A DNA stretch of 64,000 nucleotides, taken from contig NZ_JANJOU010000010.1 of NCBI RefSeq assembly GCF_024594815.1, positions 124,001-188,000 of the forward strand. Direction: 5' to 3'. Position 1 is the first letter of the stretch. Every line of letters begins with the position of its first letter. The DNA is from Roseomonas populi. GTDB lineage: Bacteria > Pseudomonadota > Alphaproteobacteria > Acetobacterales > Acetobacteraceae. Positions 35,924 through 46,705 of the stretch are shown in pieces. The notes under the pieces are model-generated. The model had not been told where the DNA came from, made no database searches, and saw only the letters and a list, made by a program, of their open reading frames with translations. A program made the position numbers and the translations under genes.

Positions 35924-35967
35924 AAGGAAGGGGGCGGGGCCGGGGGGCTCCGCCCCCTTTCCTTTTT
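35924..35967 (+). terminator. Rho-independent terminator after the TRAP binding protein
   Basis: A GC hairpin with arms AAGGAAGGGGGCGG and CCGCCCCC-T-TTCCTT (one-base bulge) followed by TTTTC. It lies 18 bases after the stop and before uppP. The T-run makes it one of the clearest terminators in the window. Confidence 0.8.
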
Positions 35968-35984
35968 CAAGTCACGGACCTTCC

Positions 35985-36791
35985 ATGGATCTCGCCGGCC
36001 TGTTGTCCGCCCTGTTCATGGGCGTGGTGGAGGGGCTGACCGAGTTCCTGCCCATCTCTTCCACCGGCCACCTGATCCTGCTGGGGGAGCTGATCGGCTT
36101 CCAGGGCCCGCCCGGGAAGGTGTTCGAGATCGCGATCCAGCTCGGCGCCATCCTGGCGGTGGTGGTCACCTACTGGCGGGAGCTGATGATCCTGGCCCGC
36201 GGCATGTGGCGCCCGGCGACGGTGGAGCGGTACACTGTCGTCAACCTCGTCCTCGCCTTCCTGCCGGCCATGGTGATCGGCGCCGTCCTGCATGGGACCA
36301 TCACGCGGCTCCTGTTCAACCCCTGGGTCGTGGCCTGTGCCCTGGTTGCCGGCGGCATCGCCATCATCCTGATCGAGCGGGCCCGCCCCAACCCGACCAT
36401 CCGCTCCATGCCGGAAATCGGACCCGTGGCCGCCGTGATCATCGGCTTCGGGCAGGTGCTGGCCATGATCCCCGGCACCAGCCGATCGGGCGCCACCATC
36501 ATCACCGCCCTGCTGCTGGGGGTGGAGCGGCGGGCTGCGGCCGAGTTCTCCTTCCTGCTGGCCATTCCCACCATGCTGGCGGCCACGGCTTACAGCCTGT
36601 GGAAGGCGCGCGCCGAACTCGACCTTTCCGGCCTCGGCCAGATCGGCGTTGGGTTCGTTGCGGCTTTCGTCGTCGCTCTGGTGGTGGTGCGCGTGGTGCT
36701 CGCCTCCATCTCAAAAATCGGCTTTACGCCCTTCGGCTGGTACAGGATCGTGTTGGGAGGCATCATTCTCCTCTGGCTCGCAATTCGTTAG
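35985..36791 (+). CDS. uppP: Undecaprenyl-diphosphate phosphatase
   Basis: A 268-residue integral membrane protein (BacA family, E. coli 273). The two active-site regions are intact: EGLTEFLPISSTGHLIL near the N-terminus and PGTSRSGATI near residue 165. It recycles undecaprenyl diphosphate to the monophosphate carrier used by peptidoglycan and O-antigen synthesis, so it supports the polysaccharide locus of this window indirectly. Usually about eight helices; the hydrophobic pattern agrees. Confidence 0.93.
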   Translation: MDLAGLLSALFMGVVEGLTEFLPISSTGHLILLGELIGFQGPPGKVFEIAIQLGAILAVVVTYWRELMILARGMWRPATVERYTVVNLVLAFLPAMVIGAVLHGTITRLLFNPWVVACALVAGGIAIILIERARPNPTIRSMPEIGPVAAVIIGFGQVLAMIPGTSRSGATIITALLLGVERRAAAEFSFLLAIPTMLAATAYSLWKARAELDLSGLGQIGVGFVAAFVVALVVVRVVLASISKIGFTPFGWYRIVLGGIILLWLAIR

Positions 36792-36863
36792 GAGAGATGC
36801 CGAGGCTTCCGCTCCGGGGCCTGTTGGCTTAACGGTTCGACGCCGCGGAGAAGGAGAGGCCGC

Positions 36864-37331
36864 ATGTTGATGACCCGGATCTGTGCGGGTTTCCTTGGGC
36901 TGTCCCTCGTCGGGCTTTTGCCGGCGCCCGCGGCTGCCCAGAGCTGGCCCAGCGATTCGGGCCCTACGGGTGACTATCTCGGCCTTTCCCTCCGGCAGTT
37001 CGAGCGGCTTTCTCCTCCGCCCGTTGAGAGGAATCTCGGGGAACGAGTGGTTCCGGACATGCCGGTGACGGACGTGCCCGGCTCCGTTGAAGTCGGCACG
37101 CCGTACGTGGCTACCCCCCTTCCCTCACCTTCCACCCGCACGGCCCGCTCCGACAGGACCGAGTCGCGCCGGACGACGCGCCGCCGCGGCAGCAGCAACA
37201 TCCGCTCCGCTTCCGGTGGCAGTTCCGGGGCGGTCAGCTGGGACGAGTTGCGGCGCGAGCTGGCGGACCGGGACCAGCAGATCCAGGACCTGCGGCGCCA
37301 GCTGGATCAGGAGCGCCGTTCGTCGCGCTGA
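36864..37331 (+). CDS. Exported protein with C-terminal coiled coil, unknown function
   Basis: A 155-residue protein with a signal peptide (GFLGLSLVGLLPAPAAAQ) and a ribosome site AAGGAGAGG. After the cleavage site come a Pro/Ser/Thr-rich region, a basic patch (RTESRRTTRRRG) and a final charged helix (WDELRRELADRDQQIQDLRRQL) with coiled-coil spacing. No known domain is recognised. A periplasmic structural or scaffold role is conceivable but not supported further. Confidence 0.65.
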   Translation: MLMTRICAGFLGLSLVGLLPAPAAAQSWPSDSGPTGDYLGLSLRQFERLSPPPVERNLGERVVPDMPVTDVPGSVEVGTPYVATPLPSPSTRTARSDRTESRRTTRRRGSSNIRSASGGSSGAVSWDELRRELADRDQQIQDLRRQLDQERRSSR

Positions 37332-37368
37332 GCGCGGACGCCGCCCCCACATCGAACGCGGGCCGCAT

Positions 37369-37390
37369 CCGGGGCGCCAGGGCGCCCCGG
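37369..37390. terminator. Bidirectional hairpin between convergent genes
   Basis: Ten-base arms CCGGGGCGCC and GGCGCCCCGG with a two-base AG center (loop effectively four to six bases). It lies 37 bases after the exported-protein stop and just before the scoB stop of the opposite strand. It likely ends both transcripts. Confidence 0.6.
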
Positions 37391-37397
37391 GCGGCGT

Positions 37398-38045
37398 TCA
37401 GGCGGCCTGCAGGGCCACCTCGTACTCGGCCTCGGTCTTGGACCGGATCTCCTCCTCGGTGACGCCGGGCGCCAGCTCCACCAGCCGCATCGTGCCGGCG
37501 GCCTTGTCGATCGCCATCACGCAGAGCTCCGTTACCACCATGTCCACCACGCCCTTGCCCGTGAGCGGCAGGGTGCATGCCTTCAACAGCTTCGGCTTGC
37601 CGCCGGCGGTGTGCTCCATCAGCACCACCACGCGCTTGACGCCCGCCACCAGGTCCATGGCGCCGCCCATTCCCTTCACCATCTTCCCGGGGATCATCCA
37701 GTTCGCCAGGTCGCCATTCCCCGCCACCTGCAAGGCACCGAGGATGGACAGGTCGATATGCCCGCCCCGGATCATCGCGAAGCTGTCGGCGGAGGAGAAG
37801 AAGCTGGTGGTCGGCAGTTCCGTCACGGTCTGCTTGCCGGCATTGATCAGGTCCGGGTCCTCCTCCCCCTCGTATGGGAAGGGTCCCATGCCGAGCATCC
37901 CGTTCTCGCTCTGCAGCTGGACGGAGACGCCCTCCGGGATGTGGTTGGCGACCAGGGTCGGGATGCCGATCCCCAGGTTCACGTAGAAGCCGTCCTCCAG
38001 CTCGCGGGCGGCGCGGGCAGCCATCTCGTCGCGGGTCCAGGCCAT
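37398..38045 (-). CDS. scoB: 3-oxoacid CoA-transferase, subunit B
   Basis: A 215-residue beta subunit of succinyl-CoA:3-ketoacid CoA-transferase type. The catalytic glutamate is in SENGMLG, preceded by [15 protein letters not shown]. It forms with ScoA the enzyme that moves CoA between succinyl-CoA and acetoacetate in ketone-body and PHB-derived carbon use. Start ATG 38045 has GAGGAGG upstream; the frame is open further upstream without need. It follows scoA by 13 bases. Another 3-oxoacid (for example oxoadipate) is possible. Confidence 0.88.
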   Translation of the reverse strand: MAWTRDEMAARAARELEDGFYVNLGIGIPTLVANHIPEGVSVQLQSENGMLGMGPFPYEGEEDPDLINAGKQTVTELPTTSFFSSADSFAMIRGGHIDLSILGALQVAGNGDLANWMIPGKMVKGMGGAMDLVAGVKRVVVLMEHTAGGKPKLLKACTLPLTGKGVVDMVVTELCVMAIDKAAGTMRLVELAPGVTEEEIRSKTEAEYEVALQAA

Positions 38046-38058
38046 GTCGGGTGCCTCC

Positions 38059-38814
38059 TCAGCGGGCCGGAAGGGGATCGGTGCCGGCAGCGGCGGGCGC
38101 CGCGGGCTCGGAGCGCTTGCGAACCGTGCGCTGCTCGATCCGCTTCTCCGTGCCGGCGGGCACGACAATCATGCGCTTGGTGTAGATGCCGGGGGTGTGG
38201 ATGTGGTCCGGGTCCAGCTCGCCCTGCCCGACCATCTCTTCCACCTCGACGACCGTCACCTTCGCGGCGGTGGCCATCATCGGGTTGAAGTTCCGGGCCG
38301 TCTTGCGGAAGACGAGATTGCCCTCCGGATCCGCCTTCCAGGCGTGAATGATGGCGAGATCCGCCATAATCCCCCGCTCCATGACATAGGTGGAGCCGTC
38401 GAAGTCCTGGGTCGGCTTGCCCTCGGCCACCGCGGTGCCCACGCCCGTGCGGGTGAAGAAGGCGGGAATGCCGGCGCCGCCCGCGCGGATGCGCTCGGCC
38501 AGCGTGCCCTGCGGGTTGAATTCGATCTCCAGCTCCCCGGCCAGGTACTGGCGAGCGAACTCGGCGTTCTCGCCGACATAGGAGGCGATCATCTTGCGGA
38601 TCTGGCGGGTCTTGAGCAGCAGGCCCAGCCCCGCATCGTCCACGCCCGCGTTGTTGGAGACAAAGGTAAGGCCCTTCACGCCGCTGTCCCGGATCGCCTC
38701 GATCAGCAGGCCGGGAACGCCGCAAAGCCCGAAGCCGCCGGAATGGATGAGCATCCCGTCGCGCAACAGCCCGTCCAGCGCCGCTCTCGCATCCGGGTAG
38801 AGTTTCCTGCTCAT
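38059..38814 (-). CDS. scoA: 3-oxoacid CoA-transferase, subunit A
   Basis: A 251-residue alpha subunit. It contains the glycine-rich [16 protein letters not shown] and [11 protein letters not shown] motifs and the [16 protein letters not shown] segment shared by ScoA/AtoD. The C-terminus carries an extra basic/Ala-Pro tail of about 25 residues. First gene of a two-gene operon with scoB. The promoter should lie between 38815 and 38947, a region it shares divergently with the tRNA gene. Confidence 0.88.
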   Translation of the reverse strand: MSRKLYPDARAALDGLLRDGMLIHSGGFGLCGVPGLLIEAIRDSGVKGLTFVSNNAGVDDAGLGLLLKTRQIRKMIASYVGENAEFARQYLAGELEIEFNPQGTLAERIRAGGAGIPAFFTRTGVGTAVAEGKPTQDFDGSTYVMERGIMADLAIIHAWKADPEGNLVFRKTARNFNPMMATAAKVTVVEVEEMVGQGELDPDHIHTPGIYTKRMIVVPAGTEKRIEQRTVRKRSEPAAPAAAGTDPLPAR

Positions 38815-38900
38815 TCGAGCCCGTCTCCTGCGTTTCCGGGCGGGAGGCTAGCCCCGCCATTGCGGTCGAGAAAGAGGGCGAAAAAAGCGGCCGGAGGGGA

Positions 38901-38929
38901 TTGCGGCCCCCAAAGCCGGGAGCTATATC
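38901..38929 (+). promoter_or_regulatory. Candidate sigma-70 promoter for tRNA-Ala
   Basis: TTGCGG at 38901-38906 and TATATC at 38924-38929, exactly 17 bases apart. The predicted start would be about ten bases before the mature tRNA at 38948. The match to -35/-10 consensus is moderate, but the spacing and position are ideal. Confidence 0.5.
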
Positions 38930-38947
38930 GCGGCACCCGCACGGTAG

Positions 38948-39023
<76 letters not shown>

Positions 39024-39038
39024 GTTTAGCGGGATGAT

Positions 39039-39075
39039 GCGGGGTGCTCGGCAACGGGCGCCCCGCTCTCTTTTT
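39039..39075 (+). terminator. Rho-independent terminator after tRNA-Ala
   Basis: Nine-base stem GCGGGGTGC/GCGCCCCGC (one T-G pair) with a nine- to ten-base loop, followed by TCTCTTTTT. It is 15 bases after the CCA end. Confidence 0.8.
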
Positions 39076-39101
39076 GGGCCCGCCCCTTCGCGGGCCGCCC
39101 T

Positions 39102-39467
39102 TCACCCGACGCCCACGATCCGCCAGGCGTATTCCTGCCCGTCAGGCTCGGTGATCGTCACGTTCTCGCCCGGCCGGCAGGGAACGCCGCTGCGGATCAC
39201 GGCCTGGATCGGCGCATCGATCGGGCTGTCGTCCCGCCGGAAGAAGCGCAGCGCCCAGCCCGTGTCGGGATCGTAAAGCACGTCGCCGTCCATCAGCCCT
39301 TGGCCCGGCCAGAAGCGGCGGGCTGGCCATGGCGCCGCGTCCGCCAGCCAGGCGTTCGGGTCGGGGAAGCCCTGGGAGTCGAGCGTCAGCTGCGCCTCGT
39401 AGCGGTGCTCGGGGCTGCCCTCGGGCAGGCCGGTGCCGCCGCTCGGCGACAGGACGACGAGCGGCAT
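39102..39467 (-). CDS. Small protein, unknown function
   Basis: A 121-residue soluble protein starting MPLVVLSPSGGTG, with GAGGAGG eight bases upstream of ATG 39467. It has conserved-looking aromatic and acidic parts (DPNAWLAD, DVLYDPDTGWALRFFRRDDSP) and a C-terminal strand region ENVTITEPDGQEYAWRIV. No signal peptide or membrane helix. It follows kup by 35 bases in the same direction. I do not recognise it. Confidence 0.7.
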   Translation of the reverse strand: MPLVVLSPSGGTGLPEGSPEHRYEAQLTLDSQGFPDPNAWLADAAPWPARRFWPGQGLMDGDVLYDPDTGWALRFFRRDDSPIDAPIQAVIRSGVPCRPGENVTITEPDGQEYAWRIVGVG

Positions 39468-39502
39468 GCGGAACCTCCTCGGGCTGCTGGCGGCAGGGCT
39501 GC

Positions 39503-41383
39503 CTAGATCGCGACGCGAACACCCAGCTCGACCACGCGGTCGCTGGGGATACGAAAAAACTCGGTTGCCGGAACCGAGTTGCGGGACATGAGGCCGAAGA
39601 GCCACTGCTGCCAGCGCGCCATCTTCGGCATGGCCGAGGCGACGACCGTCTCCCGCCCCAGGAAGTAGGAAGCCTGCATCGGCTCGTAGTCCACGCCCAC
39701 CTCGCGCAGCCCCTCCAGCTCCTTCGGGATGTTCGGGCTCTCCTGGAAACCGTAGCAGAGGGTGACGCGGTGGATGTTCGGCGCCAGCTCCTCCACCCGG
39801 CGGCGGTGCGTCACCTGCGGCACGTCCTCGTTGTTCACGGTGACGAAGAGGACGCGCTCGTGCAGCACCTTGTTGTGCTTCAGGTTGTGCAGCAGCGCGT
39901 TCGGCACGTAGTCGGCCTGGCTCGTCATGAACACCGCGATTCCCGGCACGCGCACGGTGCGGGATTGCGGCAGTCGGGCCAGGAACGACTTCAGGGGCAG
40001 GCTGTCCTGCCGGAAGCGGCTGAACAGCAGGTCCCGGCCGCGGCGCCAGGTGAGCATCAGGGTGAAGAGCGCGCCGCCGAGCAGCAGCGGCACCCAGCCC
40101 CCATCCGGGATCTTCAGGACGTTCGAGAGAAAGAAGGCGAAGTCGAGCACGAAGAGCGGGGCGAAGACCGAGATCACCAGGGGCAGCGACCAGCCGAAGC
40201 TGCGCCGGAAGACGAGGCCCGCGAGGGTGGAGGTGGCCAGGAAGGTGCCCGTGACGGCCAGCCCGTAGGCCGCGGCCAGGCTGTCCGAGTTGCGGAAGGC
40301 GATGACGAGGACGAGCACGCCCGCCAGCAGGGCGAAGTTCACCTGCGGCAGGTAGATCTGCCCCTCCTCCGTCTCGCTGGTGTGGCGCACCACGAGGCGC
40401 GGCAGGAAGCCGAGCTGCACGCACTGCCGGGCGATGGAGTAGGCGCCGGAGATCATCGCCTGGCTGGCGATGATGGTGGCCGCCGTGGCGAGGATGACGA
40501 GCGGCAGGCGCAGCCATTCCGGCGCCAGCAGGTAGAAGGGGTTCTCCAGCGCGGCCCTGTCCGCCAGCATCAGCGCCCCCTGCCCGAGGTAGTTCAGCGC
40601 GAGGGAGGGCAGCACGAAGGCGGCCCAGGCGATCTGGATGGGACGGCGGCCGAAATGCCCCATGTCGGCGTAGAGCGCCTCCGCCCCCGTGACGGCGAGC
40701 ACGACGGAGCCGAGGGCGATGAAGGCCGCCAGCTTGTAGGCGAAGATGAACTGCACGGCGTGATGCGGCGAGAGGGCCACGAGCACGCCCGGCTCCCGGA
40801 TCACCTCGATAAGGCCGAGGAGGCCGATCACGGCGAACCAGACCACGGTGATGGGCCCGAACACCGCGCCCATGCTACCCGTGCCCCGGTACTGGAAGAG
40901 GAAGAGCGCCAGGAGGACGGCCAGCGAGAGCGGGACGACCGCGCCCTCGAAGGCGGGAGAGATGATCTTCAGCCCCTCGATGGCCGAGAGGACGGAGATG
41001 GCGGGGGTGATCACCCCATCGCCGAAGAAGAGGGCCGCTCCGGCGATTCCCACCAGGGCCACCGTCCAGCGGCCGCGCTCCGTCCGCGCCACGCGCTGGG
41101 CCAGCGCCATGAGGGCGAGGATTCCCCCCTCCCCCCGGTTGTCCGCCCGCATGACGAGCCAGACGTACTTCACCGAGACGACGATGATGAGCGACCAGAT
41201 GATGAGGCTGAGGATCCCCAGGATCTCCCAGCGCTCCAGCCCATCGGCCGAGAAGTGCAGCAGGGCCGCCCGCATGGAGTAGAGGGGGCTGGTGCCGATA
41301 TCGCCGTAGACGATACCCAGAACGCCCAGGAGGACGGCCGCATTCACCGGCCGTCGATCGCCTGGGGTATCCTCTGCTGTCAC
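39503..41383 (-). CDS. kup: Low-affinity potassium transport protein Kup
   Basis: A 626-residue potassium:proton symporter of the KUP/HAK/KT family (E. coli Kup 622). It starts the conserved part with [22 protein letters not shown], has about twelve hydrophobic helices, and a cytoplasmic C-terminal domain ending in a beta-rich region. The start is uncertain: GTG 41383 gives the family length, TTG 41443 adds 20 residues; neither has a strong ribosome site. The small 121-residue gene follows downstream. Confidence 0.9.
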   Translation of the reverse strand: MTAEDTPGDRRPVNAAVLLGVLGIVYGDIGTSPLYSMRAALLHFSADGLERWEILGILSLIIWSLIIVVSVKYVWLVMRADNRGEGGILALMALAQRVARTERGRWTVALVGIAGAALFFGDGVITPAISVLSAIEGLKIISPAFEGAVVPLSLAVLLALFLFQYRGTGSMGAVFGPITVVWFAVIGLLGLIEVIREPGVLVALSPHHAVQFIFAYKLAAFIALGSVVLAVTGAEALYADMGHFGRRPIQIAWAAFVLPSLALNYLGQGALMLADRAALENPFYLLAPEWLRLPLVILATAATIIASQAMISGAYSIARQCVQLGFLPRLVVRHTSETEEGQIYLPQVNFALLAGVLVLVIAFRNSDSLAAAYGLAVTGTFLATSTLAGLVFRRSFGWSLPLVISVFAPLFVLDFAFFLSNVLKIPDGGWVPLLLGGALFTLMLTWRRGRDLLFSRFRQDSLPLKSFLARLPQSRTVRVPGIAVFMTSQADYVPNALLHNLKHNKVLHERVLFVTVNNEDVPQVTHRRRVEELAPNIHRVTLCYGFQESPNIPKELEGLREVGVDYEPMQASYFLGRETVVASAMPKMARWQQWLFGLMSRNSVPATEFFRIPSDRVVELGVRVAI

Positions 41384-41519
41384 GTCCGTTGTCCGCGCCT
41401 GTTGGCCGGCAGCGGCATATGACCGCCGCCCCGGCCCCTGCAACCCCCGGCACCGCCCCTGAGTTGCAGGTCCGTCATGCGCCCGGCCGCGGAACGGCTT
41501 CCGGACCGGGCGCCGCTGC

Positions 41520-42314
<795 letters not shown>

Positions 42315-42340
42315 GGCGTGGTCCTTTCGATCCGCAGGGC

Positions 42341-43483
42341 TCAGCGGCGCCGGTGGCGGTTCAGCTCCGCCTCCAGGTTCTGGCTGTAGCGGGACATGGC
42401 GAAGCAGTAGCAGAAGTAAATGACGGAGATGGCGAGGTAGACCTCGACGCCGAAGCCCTGCCAGGCGGGCTCCACGACCGCGGTCTTGCCCGCGGTCAGC
42501 AGGTCGAAGATGCCGATGATCAGCACCAGCGACGTGTCCTTGAAGAAGCCGATGAAGGTGTTCACCAGCGGCGGAATCACCAGTCGCAGGGCCTGCGGCA
42601 GGATGATGAAGCCGGTCTTGTACCAGTAGGAGAGGCCGAGCGCGTCGGCGGCCTCGTACTGCCCCTTCGGCAAGGCCTGCAGCCCGCCGCGCACCACCTC
42701 GGCCAGGTAGGCCCCGGCAAAGAGGGTGATGGCGACCTGGGCGCGCAGCAGCTTGTCGATATTGATCCCCTCGGGAAGGAAGAGGGGGAACATGACGCTC
42801 GCCATGAAGAGCAGGGAGATCAGCGGCACGCCGCGGATCAGCTCCACATAGGCCACGCAGAGAACGCGCACCGCCGGCATCGAGGAGCGGCGGCCGAGCG
42901 CCACAAGGATGGAGAGCGGGAAGGCGAAGGCCAGCCCGAAGGTGGCGAGGATGAGGGTGATGGGCAGCCCGCCCCAGCGCTCCTGCGGGACATAGCTCAG
43001 GCCGAGGATGCCGCCCCACATGAGGATGCCGATCACGACCAGGGTCGCGATCCAGATCAGCGCCAGTTCCTTGCGCCAGAAGCGGCGCATGGCCGAGACG
43101 GCATAGAGCGCGGTGAAGAGCACGCAGACCAGCGCGGGCCGCCAGTGCTCCTCATAAGGATAGGTGCCGAAGAGGATGAAGCGATGCTTCTCCGTCACCA
43201 CGGCCCAGCAGGCGCCGGGGGTGGCCGAGGCCTTCAGCGCGCGGCAGGCCTGGGTCTGGTTGTTCTCCACCGACCAGATGGCGTTGACGAAGGCCCAGTC
43301 CACGAAGCTGATCGCGTACCGCACGATCAGGTAGCCGAGCACGAGCGTGAGCGCCGTGTTCAGCCAGGAGGAGAAGAGGTTGGCGCGCAGCCACGCGACC
43401 GGCCCGGTGGTCAGGGCCGGCGGCTGGCGCGGCGCCGCCTCGGGGACGCCGGCAATGGAGGTGCCGAGGGAGATTTCGCTCAT
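42341..43483 (-). CDS. aapM: General L-amino acid ABC transporter, permease
   Basis: A 380-residue His/Glu/Gln/Arg permease. It has a long hydrophobic N-terminal half with an extra periplasmic loop containing [20 protein letters not shown]. Then come the core permease domain and the coupling motif [23 protein letters not shown]. The N-terminal insertion is typical of AapM. It lies 12 bases after aapQ. Confidence 0.9.
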   Translation of the reverse strand: MSEISLGTSIAGVPEAAPRQPPALTTGPVAWLRANLFSSWLNTALTLVLGYLIVRYAISFVDWAFVNAIWSVENNQTQACRALKASATPGACWAVVTEKHRFILFGTYPYEEHWRPALVCVLFTALYAVSAMRRFWRKELALIWIATLVVIGILMWGGILGLSYVPQERWGGLPITLILATFGLAFAFPLSILVALGRRSSMPAVRVLCVAYVELIRGVPLISLLFMASVMFPLFLPEGINIDKLLRAQVAITLFAGAYLAEVVRGGLQALPKGQYEAADALGLSYWYKTGFIILPQALRLVIPPLVNTFIGFFKDTSLVLIIGIFDLLTAGKTAVVEPAWQGFGVEVYLAISVIYFCYCFAMSRYSQNLEAELNRHRRR

Positions 43484-43495
43484 GCCCTTGCCCTC

Positions 43496-44698
43496 TCAGC
43501 GCTCAACCAGCGCGATGCGGTTGTTGTACCAGTTCATGAAGAAGCTGATGGACAGCGAGATGGTCAGGTAGACCGCCATGATGATGGCGATGCCCTCGAT
43601 CGCCTGGCCCGTCTGGTTCAGCGTGGTGTTGGCGATGGAGACGATGTCCTGGTAGCCGATGGCGACCGCGAGGGAGGAGTTCTTCGTCAGGTTCAGGTAC
43701 TGGCTCGTCATCGGCGGCACGATCACGCGCAGCGCCTGGGGCAGCACGACCTGGCGGAGCACCACGCCGGGGCGAAGGCCCAGGGCCTGCGCCGCCTCCC
43801 ACTGGCCTTGCGCCACGGCCAGGATGCCGGCGCGCACGATCTCCGCGATGAAGCCGGCGGTGTAGGTGGTCAGGCCGATCAGCAGGGCGAAATATTCCGG
43901 GCTGATCGTGAAGCCGCCCTGGAAGTTGAAGCCGCGCAGCGCCGGCCAGTCGATGGCGGTGGGCGCGCCGCCCGCCAGCCAGACGAGGAGCGGCAGGCCG
44001 ATGATGAAGCCGATCGCCGCCGGCCAGAGCGGGCGGGGCCGGCCATCCTCCATCTGCTTGCGCCGCAGGGCCTTGGCCGTGAGCCAGGTGGCGAAGCATC
44101 CCGCCACGAAGGCCAGCAGCGCCCAGCTATGCGCCTCCTGCCAGTCCAGGAAGGGCAGGCGCAGGCCGCGGTTGGAGAGGAAGACGCCGCTCACGGGGTT
44201 CAGCGCCTGCCGCGGGGCGGGCAGGCCCTGCAGCATCGTGTACCAGAACAGCAGCTGCAGCAGCAGCGGGATGTCGCGGATCACCTCGACATAGACGGCG
44301 GCGATCTTCGAGAGCAGCCAGTTCTTCGAGAGGCGCGCGATGCCGATGAGCGTGCCGAGGATCGTGGCCAGCACGATGCCGATCACCGCCACCTTCAGCG
44401 TGTTCAGCACGCCGACGGTGAGCGCGCGGAGATAGGTGCTGGCGGGGGTATACTCGATCAGGTGCTCGCCGATCGGCAGCCCGGCCTCGCGCTGGAGGAA
44501 GCCGAAGCCCGTCGCGATGCGCCGGACCTCCAGGTTGTGCTGGGTGTTCCGCACCAGCCACCAGACGATGCCGATCACGGCGCCGACGATCAGCACCTGC
44601 CACACGATGGCCCGCACCCGCTCATCCGCCCAGGAAAGGCGGATCTGCCTCTTCGGCGGCGGGCGCAGGTGCCGCGGGTCGATGGTGGTCTGCGACAT
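43496..44698 (-). CDS. aapQ: General L-amino acid ABC transporter, permease
   Basis: A 400-residue permease partner of AapM. The first part includes RAIVWQVLIVGAVIGIVWWL, followed by the dimer-forming helices. The coupling loop is EAAQALGLRPGVVLRQVVLPQAL. It carries a large loop between helices (about residues 150-250), as in other AapQ proteins. It is separated from aapJ by a 71-base spacer with a strong hairpin, so less permease than binding protein is probably made. Confidence 0.9.
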   Translation of the reverse strand: MSQTTIDPRHLRPPPKRQIRLSWADERVRAIVWQVLIVGAVIGIVWWLVRNTQHNLEVRRIATGFGFLQREAGLPIGEHLIEYTPASTYLRALTVGVLNTLKVAVIGIVLATILGTLIGIARLSKNWLLSKIAAVYVEVIRDIPLLLQLLFWYTMLQGLPAPRQALNPVSGVFLSNRGLRLPFLDWQEAHSWALLAFVAGCFATWLTAKALRRKQMEDGRPRPLWPAAIGFIIGLPLLVWLAGGAPTAIDWPALRGFNFQGGFTISPEYFALLIGLTTYTAGFIAEIVRAGILAVAQGQWEAAQALGLRPGVVLRQVVLPQALRVIVPPMTSQYLNLTKNSSLAVAIGYQDIVSIANTTLNQTGQAIEGIAIIMAVYLTISLSISFFMNWYNNRIALVER

Positions 44699-44734
44699 GC
44701 CGTGATGCCTCGTCTCTTCTTATTCTTAGGATGC

Positions 44735-44762
44735 GCCGCGGGGGCCATTCGGCCCCCGCGGC
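44735..44762 (-). promoter_or_regulatory. Hairpin in the aapJ-aapQ intergenic spacer
   Basis: Perfect 12-base-pair stem GCCGCGGGGGCC/GGCCCCCGCGGC with loop ATTC, just after the aapJ stop. No T-run follows on the transcribed strand. Such hairpins behind binding-protein genes usually stabilise the upstream transcript or partly terminate, so that more binding protein is produced. Confidence 0.6.
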
Positions 44763-44769
44763 CCGCGGA

Positions 44770-45837
44770 TCAGCGGAACGGCATCGCGTACTGCTGGCCG
44801 CCCGGCGTGGTCCAGAGCGCGTTCGGGCCGCGCTGGATGCCGATCGGCTGCAGGTGGCGGGCGAAGATCTCGCCGTAGTTGCCGGTCGCCTTGATGACGT
44901 TCACGACCCACTCGTTCGAGACGCCGAGCATCTGGCCGAGGCCGCCATTCTTGCCGAGCATGCGCTGCACCTCCGGCCGGGTGTCGTTCGCGGCCATCTG
45001 CGCCACGTTGGCCTGGGTGATGCCCAGCTCCTCGGAGGCGACGAGGGCGAAGTGCACCCAGCGGACGAGGTCGGCGTAGCGCTGGTCGCCGTGGCGCACC
45101 AGCGGGCCGAGCGGCTCCTTCGAGATCACGTCCGGCAGGATCGTGTGCTCGGCGGGGTTGGGCTGGCTGGAACGGGTGGCGGCGAGGCCGGAGACGTCCG
45201 TGGTATAGGCGTCGCAGCGGCCAGCGGCGTAGGCGCCCACCAGCTCCTCAAGGCGCTCGATCACCACGGGGGTGAATTGCACGCGGTTGGCGCGGGCCCA
45301 GTCCGTCAGGTTCTGCTCGGTGGTGGTGCCGGGCTGGACGCAGATGGTGGCGCCGTTCAGCTCCTTGGCCGTCTTCACGCCGGTCGAGGTCTTCACCATG
45401 AAGCCCTGGCCGTCAAAGAAGTTCACGCCCGTGAAATCGAGGCCGAGCGAGGTGTCGCGCGACAGCGTCCAGGTCGTGTTGCGGGCCAGCAGGTCGATCT
45501 CGCCGGACTGCAGCGCCGTGAAGCGGCTCTGCGCCGTCGTTGGCACGTAGCGGACCTTGTTCGGGTCGTTGAAGATCGCGGCGGCGATGGCGCGGCAGTA
45601 CTCCACGTCGAAGCCCTGCCACACGCCCTGGCTGTTCGGCTGCGCGAAGCCGGCCAGGCCGGTGTTCACGCCGCAAACCAAGGTGCCGCGCGCCTTGATC
45701 GCGTCCAGTGTTGCGGCAGCACCGGCTGCCGGGGCCTGGGCCATGGCCGGAAGGGCACCCACCGCCGTCATGGCCAGGGCGCCGAACAGGCTGCCTTTCA
45801 GGCCGGACATCACGCGCCGCAAGGGCTGCATGCTCAT
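44770..45837 (-). CDS. aapJ: General L-amino acid ABC transporter, binding protein
   Basis: A 355-residue periplasmic protein of SBP family 3 with a signal peptide cleaved near AMAQA (about residue 34). The body starts TLDAIKARGTLVCGVNTGLAGFA and includes GVWQGFDVEYCRAIAAAIF and VQPGTTTEQNLTDWA, as in AapJ. It captures L-amino acids for AapQMP. First gene of the operon; 45838-46129 should contain its promoter, where I see no obvious consensus. Confidence 0.92.
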   Translation of the reverse strand: MSMQPLRRVMSGLKGSLFGALAMTAVGALPAMAQAPAAGAAATLDAIKARGTLVCGVNTGLAGFAQPNSQGVWQGFDVEYCRAIAAAIFNDPNKVRYVPTTAQSRFTALQSGEIDLLARNTTWTLSRDTSLGLDFTGVNFFDGQGFMVKTSTGVKTAKELNGATICVQPGTTTEQNLTDWARANRVQFTPVVIERLEELVGAYAAGRCDAYTTDVSGLAATRSSQPNPAEHTILPDVISKEPLGPLVRHGDQRYADLVRWVHFALVASEELGITQANVAQMAANDTRPEVQRMLGKNGGLGQMLGVSNEWVVNVIKATGNYGEIFARHLQPIGIQRGPNALWTTPGGQQYAMPFR

Positions 45838-46129
45838 TCAATTCTCCCCGAGTCTCGTTGGGACTCACCCAGACGTCATGCTGCGCCAGGGTTGTGCCTG
45901 GATCAACGCGGGATTGCGCGAACCGCAGGGCAGCCGCCCCTTAGCCTTCTGCCACACGCCCGTCCATTCCTCGCCGGAGAGGGCCCCGCGGCAGGAACCA
46001 AGGGCACGATGATGTCGCTCCACATGACTGGGCCAGCACTGCAAGTGGCGTGCCGCCTCCTGGCAACGAGGACGTCTGGCCTCCACCCCGGTCGGGCACC
46101 GATGGTCCCCAGCCCGGCCATGACGAGGG

Positions 46130-46705
46130 TCACCCCGAGGGCAGTGTGACAGCCATACCTTGCCCTTCCGGCTCCAGCAGGGCTCCCAGCCCTTCCAGCG
46201 CAGCCAGCGCCTCCGGCGGCAGGGGCCAGGGCAGGCTCAGCCGCGCCCCATTCAGGCGAATGGCCGGGCGTGGGCCTGGCGGCAGGCCCGCAGCCCCGGA
46301 TGCGGCAAGAATCAGGGCTCCCTCCAGCGCGGGCGAGCGCCTCTCGATCACCGCCTTACCCAGGACTTGCAGCTCCACCGGCCCGCCGGCCGCCAGGGTC
46401 AGCAGCGGCAGCAGGTCCTGCAGCACGCGGGCGGCCGGGGCCGGGCGGATCCCCTCCTCCCGCCCGAGCGCGAGAAAGCCGCGGGTGACCTGGTCATACT
46501 CCAGGGCCGCGTCCCGGGCGCGGGTGACCTGGCGGGTCACCACCTCGCCCTCCGGCAGCCGTGGCACGGCGGAATCGAGATTGGCGGTCAGGACCATCGA
46601 GAGGTTGTTCACGAGGTGCCGCACCGGCCGCATCAGCAGCGCCATGGCCTGCCCGGCCGGCGAGGTGGCCTCGGCCTCTTTCCCCTTCTCTCCCAGCCCG
46701 GTCAT
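46130..46705 (-). CDS. Histidine-kinase-like protein (H-box with degenerate ATPase part)
   Basis: A 191-residue cytoplasmic protein. Residues about 20-85 form two helices like the dimerisation/phosphoacceptor domain of hybrid histidine kinases: MRPVRHLVNNLSMVL (H30, compare H-x-F-N-N-L) and a second helix with TRARDAALEYDQVTRGFLAL. The remainder has the length of a reduced ATPase domain but lacks G-x-G-L boxes. It could be a phosphotransfer protein or a decayed kinase. ATG overlaps the PBP gene stop by ATGA. I cannot name the family. Confidence 0.6.
   Translation of the reverse strand: MTGLGEKGKEAEATSPAGQAMALLMRPVRHLVNNLSMVLTANLDSAVPRLPEGEVVTRQVTRARDAALEYDQVTRGFLALGREEGIRPAPAARVLQDLLPLLTLAAGGPVELQVLGKAVIERRSPALEGALILAASGAAGLPPGPRPAIRLNGARLSLPWPLPPEALAALEGLGALLEPEGQGMAVTLPSG

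Noticed and set aside
42353-44878. An 841-residue plus-strand frame through the aap region
   Set aside because: It is rich in H, R, G, Q and D with no recognisable motif and lies opposite the intact aapM and aapQ.
46130-46705. ChpT-type phosphotransferase call
   Set aside because: The H-box reads like hybrid histidine kinases rather than ChpT, and the rest does not let me choose, so only a general name is given.
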